DNA from: Bog-756 sp963696495
GTDB taxonomy: Bacteria > Actinomycetota > Acidimicrobiia > Acidimicrobiales > RAAP-2
Direction of reading: 5' to 3'
Length of the DNA: 64,000 bases
NCBI GenBank assembly: GCA_963696495.1
Contig: CAVOKJ010000003.1
Location: 186,001 to 250,000 of the forward strand
The stretch's first letter is position 1; each line of letters begins with the position of its first letter. Both the position numbers and the translations under genes were made by a program. The notes below the pieces were generated by a model. That model did not search any database and was not told the origin of the DNA. It was given only the letters and a program-made list of their open reading frames with translations. Positions 24,702 to 34,669 of this stretch are shown piece by piece.

Positions 24702-27146
24702 ATGTCGGGGGAACCAACCGAAGGCGAGGGGCACGTCACGGCATCCCATCCGGCGCTCCGGAGTGGGCACCCCGATCGCTGGCTGCAGGTGGCGGCCGTG
24801 TCCTGGCTGGTGGTGGTGGCCGCTCTGGTCCTCGTCCCGGCGCTGACCCATGGGGCCTCCTACGGCTCCTACGACGTGCTGTCGCAGTTCGGCGTGCTGC
24901 GCCAGCCCGGGGTGGTCATCCACAACCTCCAGGCCGGTGACCAGTCGGACCAGATCATCCCCTGGACCACGCTGGCATGGACCCAGATCCACCATGGCCA
25001 GCTTCCTCTGTGGAACCCCTACGAGGGGCTGGGGATGCCACTGGCCTTCAACTGGCAGACCGTGGTGTTCAGCGTGCCCGCCCTGATCGGCTATCTGTTC
25101 CCCCTCGATCTCTCGTTCACCGTGCAGGTGGTCGTGACGCTGATCATCGCCGGGACCGGCATGTACGCGCTGGCCCGGGTCCTTCGTCTGGGCATCCTGG
25201 CGTCCGTCTTCGCCGGCACCGTGTTCGAGCTCAGCGGTCCCATGCTCGGGTGGCTGGGATGGCCCCACGCCGCCGTGCTCTCGTGGTGCGGGTGGCTGTT
25301 CGCCGCCGCGCTCGTGGTCATCCGCGGCCAGCGGCGTGCCGCCTCGGTCACCCTGTTGGCACTGGTCATCGCGGCGATGGTCTACGCGGGACAGGCCGAG
25401 GTCCTCACCCTGTCCGGACTGGCGCTGTTGGTGTTCCTGGTCACGCTGCTGGCGCAGCGGTGGCGGTTCCTCGGCGGCTCGGGTCCGATCCGCCGACCGG
25501 TCCTCGACCTCTCGTTGGGCATCATCGCCGGCGGCGCCCTCGGTGCCCCCCTGTTGCTGCCCGGCCTCCAGGTCATCACCAATTCGGAACGCGGCGCGCC
25601 CGGTGCCGACCCGGGCGAGCTGATCGTGGGTAATCCACCCCTTCCGGTGCACAACCTGGTGCACCTCCTGTTCCAGGGATTCGACGGCCTGCCGATCTCC
25701 GGCAACCACTGGTTCGGCTATCCGAACGGCTACTCCGAAACCGCCGCCTACGTGGGCGTCATCGTCATGGTGCTGGCCGTGGCGGCCGTCGGTGTCCGCC
25801 GACGGCGACCCGAAGTGGTCGCTCTCGGGGCCCTCGCCGTGGTGATGCTGGCCATCGCCTTCGTCCCGCTGGTGGTGTCGGCCCTCGACAAGCTGCCCCT
25901 CATCGGGACGGTCCTCTGGCAGCGGGCCATCCTGCTGCTGGCCTTCAGCCTGTCGGCACTGGGCGGCGTCGGGATGGATGCCATCGTGCGTGACCACCGG
26001 CTGCGAGCCGTCCGTCGGTGGACCGGCGCCGGCTTCGCCGCCGCCGCCGGGGTGCTGATCGTGGTGTGGTTGTTCGGCCGGGGGCACCTCGACCCGACCG
26101 ATGCCTCCATCCGGGCCAGGAGTTTCATCTGGCCCGTCGTCGAGACGGCCCTCGGACTGCTGGCCGTCGGGGCACTCGTCTGGGCGGACCGGCGCAGCCG
26201 GAGGGGTGGCGGCCCGGACCGCACCGTGCCGGGGGGCATCGGCCGGTTGGTCGGTGTGTCCCTGCTGGTGTGCGAGACCGCCTTTCTGGTCACCGCCGGA
26301 GCACCGTTGTGGACCGCCACCTCGACGCCGTTCGCCACCACCCCGGCTGTCGGGGCCCTGAAGAGTGCGGTGGGATCGTCCGAGATCGCACTGGGACTGC
26401 CCTATTGCTTCCTGCCCCCGGGCCTCGGAATTCCCGAAAATGCCCAGATCGCCTACGGCATCCGCGAGCTGGCCGTGTACGACCCCATGATCCCCCGGTC
26501 CTACTACTCGGCGTGGGAGTCCAACGGGCAGGGCTCGGCCGGGATCCCCAACGACTCGGTGTACTGTCCCGGCGTGAACACGGCCAGCCTGGCCCGGCTC
26601 TACGGCGTGAGCTTCGTGGTCGAGCCGGCCGGGGCCCCGGGCCCACAGGGTTCGGTGTTGGTCCGGCACGTGGGGGACGACGTCCTCTACCGGATACCCG
26701 ACTCGGGAGCGGCCACGGTCACCCCGCTCGACGCCGACGGCCGGTTGCCGGCCACCGATGCCCCGGGCTCACCGGTCCCGGTGACCCATCCGAACCCGGC
26801 GGCGTGGGACATCACCACGCGATCCGCCGTGCCCCAGGTGCTCCGGCTCCGCCTGACCGATCTGCCGGGTTGGCACGCCAGCATCGACGGCCGGCCGGTT
26901 CCGATGCGCCGCTTCGCCGGGGTGATGCTGCAGGTCGATGTGCCCCCCGGAAGCCACACCATCCGTCTGCGCTACTGGCCCTCGTCCTTCACCGTCGGCA
27001 TCGTCCTGGCGGCCGGCGCGGTGGTCTGCCTGCTGGGCGCCCTCTCGGTGGAGCCGCTCCGCCGTCGGCGCCGGCCGGACACCGGGCCATCGGTGGTCGG
27101 GGCCGGGCCGGGCGCCGAGCCGTCCACTCACGATGCCGTCCGTTGA
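24702..27146 (+). CDS. YfhO-like GT-C membrane protein, paralogue 3
   Basis: This 814-residue protein has the conserved first loop YGSYDVLSQFG, GDQSDQIIPW and PLWNPYEGLGMPLAFNWQ, then GTVFELSGPMLGWLGWPH, and the exported end QVLRLRLTDLPGWHASIDG. The ATG has GGGGAG at good spacing. The stop overlaps the start of paralogue 4 by 14 bases, so the two are probably translated together. The pattern of close similarity in tandem suggests local gene duplication followed by divergence. Family knowledge (Bacillus YfhO) points to glycosylation of an exported polymer, and the acceptor is unknown. Confidence 0.83.
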   Translation: MSGEPTEGEGHVTASHPALRSGHPDRWLQVAAVSWLVVVAALVLVPALTHGASYGSYDVLSQFGVLRQPGVVIHNLQAGDQSDQIIPWTTLAWTQIHHGQLPLWNPYEGLGMPLAFNWQTVVFSVPALIGYLFPLDLSFTVQVVVTLIIAGTGMYALARVLRLGILASVFAGTVFELSGPMLGWLGWPHAAVLSWCGWLFAAALVVIRGQRRAASVTLLALVIAAMVYAGQAEVLTLSGLALLVFLVTLLAQRWRFLGGSGPIRRPVLDLSLGIIAGGALGAPLLLPGLQVITNSERGAPGADPGELIVGNPPLPVHNLVHLLFQGFDGLPISGNHWFGYPNGYSETAAYVGVIVMVLAVAAVGVRRRRPEVVALGALAVVMLAIAFVPLVVSALDKLPLIGTVLWQRAILLLAFSLSALGGVGMDAIVRDHRLRAVRRWTGAGFAAAAGVLIVVWLFGRGHLDPTDASIRARSFIWPVVETALGLLAVGALVWADRRSRRGGGPDRTVPGGIGRLVGVSLLVCETAFLVTAGAPLWTATSTPFATTPAVGALKSAVGSSEIALGLPYCFLPPGLGIPENAQIAYGIRELAVYDPMIPRSYYSAWESNGQGSAGIPNDSVYCPGVNTASLARLYGVSFVVEPAGAPGPQGSVLVRHVGDDVLYRIPDSGAATVTPLDADGRLPATDAPGSPVPVTHPNPAAWDITTRSAVPQVLRLRLTDLPGWHASIDGRPVPMRRFAGVMLQVDVPPGSHTIRLRYWPSSFTVGIVLAAGAVVCLLGALSVEPLRRRRRPDTGPSVVGAGPGAEPSTHDAVR

Positions 27147-29607
27147 CGCCGCGCCCGGAGGGCGTGCCGACCTCGAGGCCGACGTGAGCGCGGCGAGGCA
27201 TCCTGGAGGGCCCCCACGCCAACCGGTCACGGCCGGGGCCGGCGGACGATCGCCGTTGCCCGACGTCCTCGGCGTCCTGTGGGTGCTGGCCGCCGGAGTG
27301 GCCGTCCTGCTTCCCGCGCTGATCCACGGCCTCTACCTCGGGCCCTACGACATTCTCTCGACGGTCGGACTGACCGCCCAGCACGGGGTGGTGGTCCACA
27401 ACTCGTCGATGCGCGACCTGACCTCCTTGTTCATTCCCTTCACCGACCAGGTCTGGACCCAGGTGCACCAGGGCCATCTTCCTCTGTGGAACCCGTTCAG
27501 CGGCCTGGGGATGCCGCTGGCCTTCAACTGGGAGTCGGCACCGTTCGGGCTCCCCGCCCTGATCGGATACCTCGTGCCGCTGCGGTTGGCCTACTCGGTC
27601 GGCGTGCTGGTGACGGTGGCCGTGGCCGGCACCGGCGCCTACGTGTTCGGCCGGGTGCTCCACCTGGGTGTGGTGGCCTCGGCCTTCATCGGCACCGTCT
27701 TCGTCCTCGGCGGTCCGGTGATGTCACTGGTCGGATGGTCGTCGACGTCGGTCAGTTCGTGGACCGGCTGGCTGTTTGCCGCCGCGGTGCTGATCGTGCG
27801 GGGACGACGACGGGCCCTCGCCATTGCCGGGTTCGCCGTGGCGCTGGCCATGAGCGTCTTCGCCGGCCACCCGGAGACCACGCTCCTGTTGGGGGCCGGC
27901 CTGGCCCTGTTCCTGGTGGTCGTCCTGATCCAGCGGGCGCCGCGCCTCGGTGGCACCGGGCCCATCCTCCGGCCGGTGATCGACCTGGCCATCGCCGGCG
28001 CAGCCGGGGTGGCCTTGAGCGCACCACTCCTGCTGCCGGGGATGCAGCTGCTGGCCCTGTCGGGTCGAACCTCCACCGGGAACTACGGATCGGTGACGGT
28101 CCCCGACCATGCGGTCCTCCAGCTCATCTTCCAGGGATTCGACGGACTCCCCGTCGCCGGCAGTCACTGGTTCGGCTCGGTCTCCTACCAGTGGACGGCG
28201 AACTACGTGGGACTGACCGCCGTGGTGATGGCCGTGGTGGCGCTCGGGACCCGGTGGAGGCGACCAGAGGTGATCGGCCTGGCCGCGGTGGCGGTGGTCA
28301 CGGCCGTCCTGGCGTTGGTGCCGAGCGTGGCGTCGGCCCTCGACGGCCTCCCGCTCATCGGCAATGTCATCTTGACCCGCGCCCTGGTCCCTCTGGCGTT
28401 CAGTCTCGCCGTTCTGGCCGGCATCGGTATCGACGCGCTGTCCCGGGAACCGGGATCGGCGCAGATCCGACGCTGGGCCGGTGGGGGCTTCGGCGTGGCC
28501 GCCCTGGTGTTGGTGGTCCTCTGGTTGTTCGGACGCGGCCATCTGCCGGTGGACGAGGTGCGGATCCGTGAGGCGAGCTTCCTCTGGCCGGCCATCGGCG
28601 CCCTGGTGGGCCTGGCGGTGGTGGCGTGGCTGACCTGGACGGCGCGGAAGCACCGGGGAGCCGTGCGGATCGGCACGGCCCATCTCGCCGCCGGGATCCT
28701 TCTGGTCAGTGAGACGGCGTTCCTGGTGACCGCGGCGGTCCCCCTGTGGTCATCGAGTTCGCAGGTCCCGGTCCCCACCCCGGCGGTGACGGCGCTCCGC
28801 CAGACCGTGGGATCGTCGCTGGTCGGCCTGGGGTCGGGCACCTGCATCGCCTCGACCTTCCTCGGTGCTCCCGAGCTCGGCATCCTGCCGGAGTCCAACA
28901 TCCTCTTCCAGGTGCACGAGCTGGCCATCTACGATCCCCTGGTACCGAGCGGGTACTTCTCGTCCTGGCAGCACCTCACCGGCACCTCGGGGGGGAGCTC
29001 CTACTACTACCTGTTCTGTCCCTCGGTCACCACCACCACCGCCGCCCGGCGGTTCGGTGTGAGCTATGTGCTCGAGTTCCACGGCCAACCGGGGCCGCCG
29101 GGCAGCGTCTTCGTCCGTTCGGTCGGCGGCGAGGAGCTCTACCGGATCCCCGGCGCCGCCTCCGCCACCCTGGTACCCGCCCCCGACGACACGGCACTGC
29201 CCCCCGACGACGCCACGGGGACCCCGGTCACCGTGCACCAACCCGATCCCGCCACCTGGCAGCTGGTGACCGACGCCGACTCACCCCAGGTGCTCCGGCT
29301 GCGCATCACCGACGTACCGGGTTGGCAGGCCACCATCGACGGCCGGCCCCTCCCGCTCGAAAAGTACTCGGGCGTGATGCTCCAGGCCCGGGTGCCTCCA
29401 GGCCGGCACCACGTGGTGCTCCGCTATTGGCCCACCACCTTCACCGCCGGGCTGATCCTGGCGGCGATCAGCGCCGCCGGGCTGGTGGCCGCCGTCGTCG
29501 TCGAGTGGGTGCGCCGGCGGAAGGACAGACACGCGGCGTCCACCTCGCCGTCGGCCGACCCCCCGGGACCGACAGTCGGACCAGACCGGGCACGGGCTCT
29601 ACAGTAA
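27133..29607 (+). CDS. YfhO-like GT-C membrane protein, paralogue 4 (divergent motifs)
   Basis: The protein is 824 residues from ATG 27133; GTG 27184 is an alternative. It keeps LGPYDIL, PLWNPFSGLGMPLAFNWE and the exported QVLRLRITDVPGWQATIDG. It differs from its sisters at positions they share. The GDQ...IPW element reads RDLTSLFIPF, and GTVFELSG reads GTVFVLGG, so a glutamate kept in the other four copies is replaced by valine. It may have changed specificity or lost catalysis. It overlaps the paralogue 3 gene and is followed after 32 bases by the PTPS-related gene. Confidence 0.82.
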   Translation: MPSVDAAPGGRADLEADVSAARHPGGPPRQPVTAGAGGRSPLPDVLGVLWVLAAGVAVLLPALIHGLYLGPYDILSTVGLTAQHGVVVHNSSMRDLTSLFIPFTDQVWTQVHQGHLPLWNPFSGLGMPLAFNWESAPFGLPALIGYLVPLRLAYSVGVLVTVAVAGTGAYVFGRVLHLGVVASAFIGTVFVLGGPVMSLVGWSSTSVSSWTGWLFAAAVLIVRGRRRALAIAGFAVALAMSVFAGHPETTLLLGAGLALFLVVVLIQRAPRLGGTGPILRPVIDLAIAGAAGVALSAPLLLPGMQLLALSGRTSTGNYGSVTVPDHAVLQLIFQGFDGLPVAGSHWFGSVSYQWTANYVGLTAVVMAVVALGTRWRRPEVIGLAAVAVVTAVLALVPSVASALDGLPLIGNVILTRALVPLAFSLAVLAGIGIDALSREPGSAQIRRWAGGGFGVAALVLVVLWLFGRGHLPVDEVRIREASFLWPAIGALVGLAVVAWLTWTARKHRGAVRIGTAHLAAGILLVSETAFLVTAAVPLWSSSSQVPVPTPAVTALRQTVGSSLVGLGSGTCIASTFLGAPELGILPESNILFQVHELAIYDPLVPSGYFSSWQHLTGTSGGSSYYYLFCPSVTTTTAARRFGVSYVLEFHGQPGPPGSVFVRSVGGEELYRIPGAASATLVPAPDDTALPPDDATGTPVTVHQPDPATWQLVTDADSPQVLRLRITDVPGWQATIDGRPLPLEKYSGVMLQARVPPGRHHVVLRYWPTTFTAGLILAAISAAGLVAAVVVEWVRRRKDRHAASTSPSADPPGPTVGPDRARALQ

Positions 29608-29639
29608 CGTCGGGCCACCGAGGCGACAGGGGTACTGGA

Positions 29640-31514
29640 TTGACGCTCACCGATAACCCGACACGTTCGGGCGACGAGCTCGACAGCGCGGAGACTTCTG
29701 ACCGTGCGAGCCGATATCTGGTCCGGCTCCGCCGTATCGACTGGACCTACGAGCTCGTCTTTCTGGTGTTCGTCCTCGGCGCCGCCGCGCTCGCCCTGAG
29801 TCTGGCCGGGCGACGAGCCGGGTGGTCGTTCGGACAGACACCGCCCGACCCGCTCCTGGTGCAGATCTATGCCGCTCACTTCCGCCACGGCGATCTGTAC
29901 CCGGTGTGGTCGAGCAGCGATGCCTACGGCATGGGCACCCCGGTTCTCCTCTTCTATCAGCGGGCCTTCTTCACCGTGGGAGGCGTGGTCTTCATTCTGC
30001 TCGGCGGGTCACTCAAGGCCACGCTGGTGGTCACCATCGGGATCTTCATGGTCATCGGCGCCTACGGAATGCGCAAGGCCCTCAGCCTGGTGACCCGGAG
30101 CCGCCTGGTGATGGTGGTGGGATCAGCGGGATTTCTGATCAGCAACTGGACGTTCAGCGAGTGGTTCCTCCGGGCCGACCTGGCCGAATTCTCGGCGCTG
30201 ATGATCGTGCCGTGGCTCATCTACTGGTGCCTGACCTTGATCCGGGACCGACGGTGGTCCTGGTCGATCGTCCCGGTGGTCGTGGTGCTGGTGTGGGCGC
30301 ACAACACCGTGGCCCTGCTGGCCGTCATCATGCTGGTGGTCACCGGCGTGGCCTTCCTCGTCTGCTACCGGTTGGCCGGCCTGCGCGCCGTCGCCTACCG
30401 CCTGACCGTCTCCGTGGTCCTGACCGTCCTGATCCTGGCCCCCGGGCTGCTGGCCGAGGTGAGGATGGGCAGGTACTACGACCCGGCGTCCACCATCATC
30501 GCCGAGAACACCTTCGTGTCATCGTTCACCTTCGTCAAACCCTGGGCGGTGCTCTACAACCCCTCCTTCCATTGGCTGTCGAGATCGGTCAATGCCGCGG
30601 TCCCGTTCGGTCTCGACCTCCAGCTGGACGTGGCCGTCACACTCCTCCTCATCCTCGGCCTCGTCACCGTGCTGGTGCTGTGGTTCCGCACGCATGTTCG
30701 ACATGCTGCTGCCGCCGACGTACCCGACGTCAACCGGGTCGTCGTGACCGTCCTGGTGGTGAGCTTCGTCATCTATCAGCTCATGCAGTTCCGACTGTCC
30801 CTGTCGGCCTGGGGCAGATTCTGGCAACTGAAGGTGATCGGCTACCCCTTCCGGATGATGACCTTCAGCATCCCCCTGGCCTTCGTGCTGGCCGGGGTCG
30901 TGGCCGACTGGTACCTCCGTCTGTACCGGGCTCGGCGGCCCGACTCCACCTGGCGGCTACCCGCCGCAATTGCTGCCCTGTGGTTGGTTCTCTTCGTGGC
31001 CATCTCGCCGATCGTGGCCCGCGCCCCTGCCCCCGTGGCCGGCAAGTACCCCGACCTGCCCTTCGTACCGATCGGCGTGCTCACCGAGCCGAACACCACG
31101 ACGTTCACCACCAATCCGCTCGGTCCGCTCTTCGCCGAGTACCTTCCGAAGGTGAAGGCCCCAGACGGTCGGACGCTCCCGTTCGCCACCTCGATCTATC
31201 AGCAGCTGCACCGGGACCACCGCGAAGCGGCCTCGCTGAGCTCCGTCCCGTGTTCGGTGGTCCAAACCGCCGGTACCGGCTTCGAGTCCCTCAGCGCCAC
31301 CTACCGGGTGCACTGCGAGGGGCCGACGGCGCTGGCCCTCCCCATCAGCTACAACCACTTCACCACCGTCACCGAGCGGACGCCGGGCGGAGGGTCCCGA
31401 CCCGTCCCGGTGCTCCACGCACCCACCGACCCCCGCATCGTGATCAGGGTCCGGGATGCCGGTACCCACACCTATGACGTACAACTCCCGACGCTGGCCG
31501 GCATCCTCTTCTGA
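29640..31514 (+). CDS. PTPS-related polytopic membrane protein (possible GT-C)
   Basis: The 624-residue protein has GDLYPVWSSSDAYGMGTPVLLFYQ in its first exported loop, then YGMRKALSLVTRSR and WTFSEWFLRADLAEF. These resemble the family annotated as 6-pyruvoyl-tetrahydropterin-synthase-related membrane proteins, which are unrelated to the real synthase and look like GT-C enzymes. About eleven helices are followed by an exported C-terminal domain of about 170 residues. The best start is TTG 29640, since upstream codons lie within the previous gene's shadow frame. It is the last gene of a four-gene run with three YfhO paralogues, so all four may act on related polyprenyl-linked sugars. Confidence 0.72.
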   Translation: MTLTDNPTRSGDELDSAETSDRASRYLVRLRRIDWTYELVFLVFVLGAAALALSLAGRRAGWSFGQTPPDPLLVQIYAAHFRHGDLYPVWSSSDAYGMGTPVLLFYQRAFFTVGGVVFILLGGSLKATLVVTIGIFMVIGAYGMRKALSLVTRSRLVMVVGSAGFLISNWTFSEWFLRADLAEFSALMIVPWLIYWCLTLIRDRRWSWSIVPVVVVLVWAHNTVALLAVIMLVVTGVAFLVCYRLAGLRAVAYRLTVSVVLTVLILAPGLLAEVRMGRYYDPASTIIAENTFVSSFTFVKPWAVLYNPSFHWLSRSVNAAVPFGLDLQLDVAVTLLLILGLVTVLVLWFRTHVRHAAAADVPDVNRVVVTVLVVSFVIYQLMQFRLSLSAWGRFWQLKVIGYPFRMMTFSIPLAFVLAGVVADWYLRLYRARRPDSTWRLPAAIAALWLVLFVAISPIVARAPAPVAGKYPDLPFVPIGVLTEPNTTTFTTNPLGPLFAEYLPKVKAPDGRTLPFATSIYQQLHRDHREAASLSSVPCSVVQTAGTGFESLSATYRVHCEGPTALALPISYNHFTTVTERTPGGGSRPVPVLHAPTDPRIVIRVRDAGTHTYDVQLPTLAGILF

Positions 31515-31971
31515 GTCGGGAGCCGACCGGTTGCCGCCCCAGCGCCACCTGCTCACCCACCGCGTCGCCGACCACGGACGGATGAGCTGGATGGAGCGGA
31601 CGCGACAATTGCGGGCCAATGGTGGCCGCCATTGTGCAGGGTGGACGGATGACCGGGGCTTGCCGGTCGGTGCTCCCGTCGCTCGTCAGCACTTCGTGGG
31701 TATCATCGACAATGGTCATCACGGAGTCAGTTCCCCGTCTGGACAATCCGGCGGATCAGAGAGAAGCATGATGGCCTCAGCCGGCGACACGTCCATACGG
31801 TCGGGGAGGTCAGGGCTCTCGCACCACCGGCTGCCGCATGCCGATACAACCGCATGCCGAGACAACGGGGACTTCGAGCCGCACGCGTCCCACCGGGGGG
31901 TTGCGCCGCCAACACCTGGTGGCGTCGACGTGACCGTTGGCCTCGTCGTTGCCCTGGGTAGTCGGTGACCC
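31515..31971. other. Long intergenic region, no gene recognised
   Basis: This stretch is less GC-rich and less codon-like than its surroundings. One plus-strand open frame covers it but has no homology, no hydrophobic pattern and a shadow-like residue mix. TATCAT at about 31700 might be a -10 for the acyltransferase at 31972, without a clear -35. I see no tandem repeats or strong hairpins. Confidence 0.45.
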
Positions 31972-33156
31972 GTGGCCCGAGAAGAGCAGCCCCCTTCCGA
32001 CCTCGTGCCGTCTCGCAGCTTTGGCCAGGTCCCCGGCTTCGATGGAGTCCGGGGTGCCGCGGTCCTGACCATCGTCATCGCCCATATGGTCGTGTTGCTG
32101 CCGGTCCACGCGTTGCTGGTGATACCCGGGGCAACGGCATCGCTCGACGCCTTCTTCGTGCTCAGCGGATTCCTCATCAGCGCGCTGCTCTTGAAGGAGC
32201 AGGCCAAACGAGGCACCATCGGCGCCGTTCCCTTCTATCGGCGCCGAGTGCTGCGATTGCTGCCGGCCCTCTATGTCATGGTTCTGGTCACCGCTCTGTT
32301 CGCCTACTTCACCCATCAGTGGCAGCACACGGAGACACAATCGATCTTCTCGGTCGTGTTCTACTACTCGAACTACTACTCCGCCTCCGATCCCAGTCCC
32401 TTCGGCATTCCCAAACTGACCATCGGATTCCAACATCTCTGGTCACTGTCGTTCGAGGAGCAGTTCTACGTATTCTGGCCGTGGATCACGATCGTCTTGT
32501 TAACCATCCGGACGCGGCTCCGGACGGTGGTCATCGTGCTCCTGTCGCTGATCGCCCTGGTTGCCCTCCATCGCTTCCTCTTGTTCCAAGAGACCCACCG
32601 GTGGTGGCAGATCCTCATCCGCACCGACACCCGGGCCGATGCGATCCTGTGGGGAGCCCTCGTCGCCCACCTCTGGATCCGCGGCAAGGAGCCCAAACGA
32701 GGTATCCGATTCGCCGCACTGGTTGCGTCGGCGTATCTGCTCGGCTGCCTGTTCCTCACCACCGAGTACAGCCCGTTCGTGTTCTGGGGGGGATTCGTGG
32801 GCATTGACATCTCCTGCGCGGTCATCCTTCTGGCCATCCTGGACGGCCGATGGATCGGGCGTCACGTGTTCGAGTTCAGGCCCCTGGTGGCGCTGGGGCT
32901 CGTCTCGTATGGTTTCTATCTCTGGCATCTTCCGGTGTTCTTCGCCGTCGCCCACTACGACGCGCATTGGAACGATGTCGTGCGGGTCGTCGTCGCCCTG
33001 TCGATCACGCTGGCGCTCACCCTTCTCTCGTGGTTCCTGATGGAACGGCCACTGATGCGTTGGAGCAAGAAGCTGTCGGCGAGGGACGAAGCACGCAGAG
33101 CAGCGGCCGGGGGTGGGGCCGGTGGTCCATCCGAGCCGGCGGTGGGTACCGGGTGA
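31972..33156 (+). CDS. Acyltransferase 3 family membrane protein
   Basis: This 394-residue protein is a close paralogue of the acyltransferase at 16148. The shared segments include FDGVRGAAVLTIVIAHMVV, FFVLSGFLISALLLKEQ, FYRRRVLRLLPALYVMV, FAYFTHQWQHTET, WSLSFEEQFYVFWPW, TDTRADAILWGALVAHLWIR and SYGFYLWHLPVFFAV. It lacks the long Pro/Ser tail of that copy and ends soon after LMRWSKKL. It probably moves an acyl group to an exported sugar. The start is GTG 31972. The pair points to duplication within this locus. Confidence 0.88.
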   Translation: MAREEQPPSDLVPSRSFGQVPGFDGVRGAAVLTIVIAHMVVLLPVHALLVIPGATASLDAFFVLSGFLISALLLKEQAKRGTIGAVPFYRRRVLRLLPALYVMVLVTALFAYFTHQWQHTETQSIFSVVFYYSNYYSASDPSPFGIPKLTIGFQHLWSLSFEEQFYVFWPWITIVLLTIRTRLRTVVIVLLSLIALVALHRFLLFQETHRWWQILIRTDTRADAILWGALVAHLWIRGKEPKRGIRFAALVASAYLLGCLFLTTEYSPFVFWGGFVGIDISCAVILLAILDGRWIGRHVFEFRPLVALGLVSYGFYLWHLPVFFAVAHYDAHWNDVVRVVVALSITLALTLLSWFLMERPLMRWSKKLSARDEARRAAAGGGAGGPSEPAVGTG

Positions 33157-33214
33157 GGCCACATCGGACGAACGTCTGGAGGGGCACCGTCGCTCCTCCC
33201 TCGGAGTGCGCCCG

Positions 33215-34606
33215 ATGACGTCGGACACCCGGTCGACGAGTGTGGAGCCTGCCGGCCGGAACGGACAGGACGATCGAACAATTCGAGATCCCTCCCGGGG
33301 GAATCCCGTCTGGTTCTGGCCGGTCCTCCTCGGTGTTGTGGTGATCGGGGTCCTGGTGAGGATCGCCCTGTCCCTCTCGATCTGGTCCCGTGGGCTCACC
33401 GCCGATGCCCACTTCTTCCACGTGTCTGCGGCGTTCCTGGCGAGTGGGAAGGGCTATGAGACCCTTTCGGGTGATCCGACCGCCGATCACCCACCTGTCT
33501 TCTCGTTGGTATTGGCCTTCTTCGACCTCGTGGGGCTCCACTCGATCGGCGAGCAACGCATTGCCGTGTCCATCCTGACCGGCGCGGGTGTCCTGCTGCT
33601 CGGCTTGGTCGGCCGGGAGGTGGCCGGGCCCGCGGTCGGGCTCGTCGGCGCGGCCATCGCCGCGGTGAACCCGAACTGGTTCCAATCGAGCGCAATTCTG
33701 ATGAGCGAGAGCGTGTACCTCATCGTGATCCCGGGAATTCTGCTGGTCGCGCTCGGGTGCATCAGACGCCCTGCCGTCTGGCGATTCGGAGTCCTCGGGC
33801 TCCTGATCGCCATCGCCACCCTGATTCGGAGCGAGGCAATCGACTTCACCGTCCTCCTCGGGGTTCCGGTGGTCCTCATCGCCACGTCGGGCTGGCGGAG
33901 GCGGCTCCAGACGGGCATGGCGTTCGTGGTGGGCCTCCTCCTCGTACTCACGCCCTGGCTGGTCCGAAACGACATTCAGTTGGGCGGGGCGACATTGTCG
34001 ACCAACGGTGGGGTGACCCTGGCCGGGTCTTACTGTCCAGCTGCGTTGGATCCGAACAATTCCAGCTACGGCAGCTTCAACACGGCCTGCGCGATCAGCG
34101 AGTACATCGTCCTCATCAAACACACCCGGCCTCCCGACGGAGCCAAGGCCTACACGGAATTGACGCTCAACCAGGCAGCCACCAGTCGAGCCGAGACCTT
34201 TGCCCTCGGTCATCTCGACGACATGCCAGGCCTCATCGCCGCCCGTGAGCTGTCCGTATGGGGGTTCGGCAATCAGGACTTCCAGCTGTCCCTCGGCACC
34301 GCTGAAGGCCGTATTCCCGGCTACGAGAAGGCCGGCAGGATCGTCTACTGGATCCTGCTCCCCTTTGTGATCCTCGGTATGGCCGTGCTGGTCAGACGTT
34401 CCTGGAAGCGATTTGTCGTCATCGCCGTACCCCTGGTGGGGGTGGCGTTGAATTCGGCCATCTTCTACGGGAGCACCAGGATGCGGACAGCCGCCGAGCC
34501 CTCGCTTGCCGTCCTGGCCGCCGTCGGTGTGGTCGCCGCTGTTTCCTTCGCCATCGACCACGGGCATCGACGTCGGATTCGCACCGATGCCGAATTGTCG
34601 CGCTGA
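33215..34606 (+). CDS. GT39/PMT-like (ArnT-type) glycosyltransferase
   Basis: The 463-residue protein has about ten helices. The first exported loop has TADAHFFHVSAAFLASGKGYE followed by DHPPVFSLVLAFFD, matching the PMT_2/ArnT layout of an acidic residue after helix 1 and an H-P-P segment before helix 2. These GT-C enzymes use polyprenyl-phosphate sugars to modify lipids or proteins outside the cell. ATG 33215 has GGAG eight bases upstream, so I prefer it to in-frame starts nearer 33150 that overlap the previous gene. The C-terminal exported portion is small. It converges on the DUF2142-like gene at 34670. Confidence 0.75.
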   Translation: MTSDTRSTSVEPAGRNGQDDRTIRDPSRGNPVWFWPVLLGVVVIGVLVRIALSLSIWSRGLTADAHFFHVSAAFLASGKGYETLSGDPTADHPPVFSLVLAFFDLVGLHSIGEQRIAVSILTGAGVLLLGLVGREVAGPAVGLVGAAIAAVNPNWFQSSAILMSESVYLIVIPGILLVALGCIRRPAVWRFGVLGLLIAIATLIRSEAIDFTVLLGVPVVLIATSGWRRRLQTGMAFVVGLLLVLTPWLVRNDIQLGGATLSTNGGVTLAGSYCPAALDPNNSSYGSFNTACAISEYIVLIKHTRPPDGAKAYTELTLNQAATSRAETFALGHLDDMPGLIAARELSVWGFGNQDFQLSLGTAEGRIPGYEKAGRIVYWILLPFVILGMAVLVRRSWKRFVVIAVPLVGVALNSAIFYGSTRMRTAAEPSLAVLAAVGVVAAVSFAIDHGHRRRIRTDAELSR

Positions 34607-34607
34607 G

Positions 34608-34629
34608 CCGGCTCGTCGTCGGCAGCCGG
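34608..34629. terminator. Candidate bidirectional hairpin between convergent genes
   Basis: CCGGCT and AGCCGG form a six-pair stem around a ten-base loop in the 63-base gap between two convergent stops. There is no T-run. Its position suits a terminator but the structure is modest. Confidence 0.3.
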
Positions 34630-34669
34630 ACGGGGGTGACGGTTGGATCCTGCCTGTCGCCCGGGGAGG

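Noticed and set aside
29640..31514. PTPS-related name taken as a real pterin enzyme
   Set aside because: The protein is an integral membrane protein with no pterin synthase motif; the family name is a historical label.
31456..31968. 170-codon open frame in the 457-base gap
   Set aside because: Its codon third-position pattern and residue mix are unlike the neighbouring genes, and it overlaps the preceding coding region.
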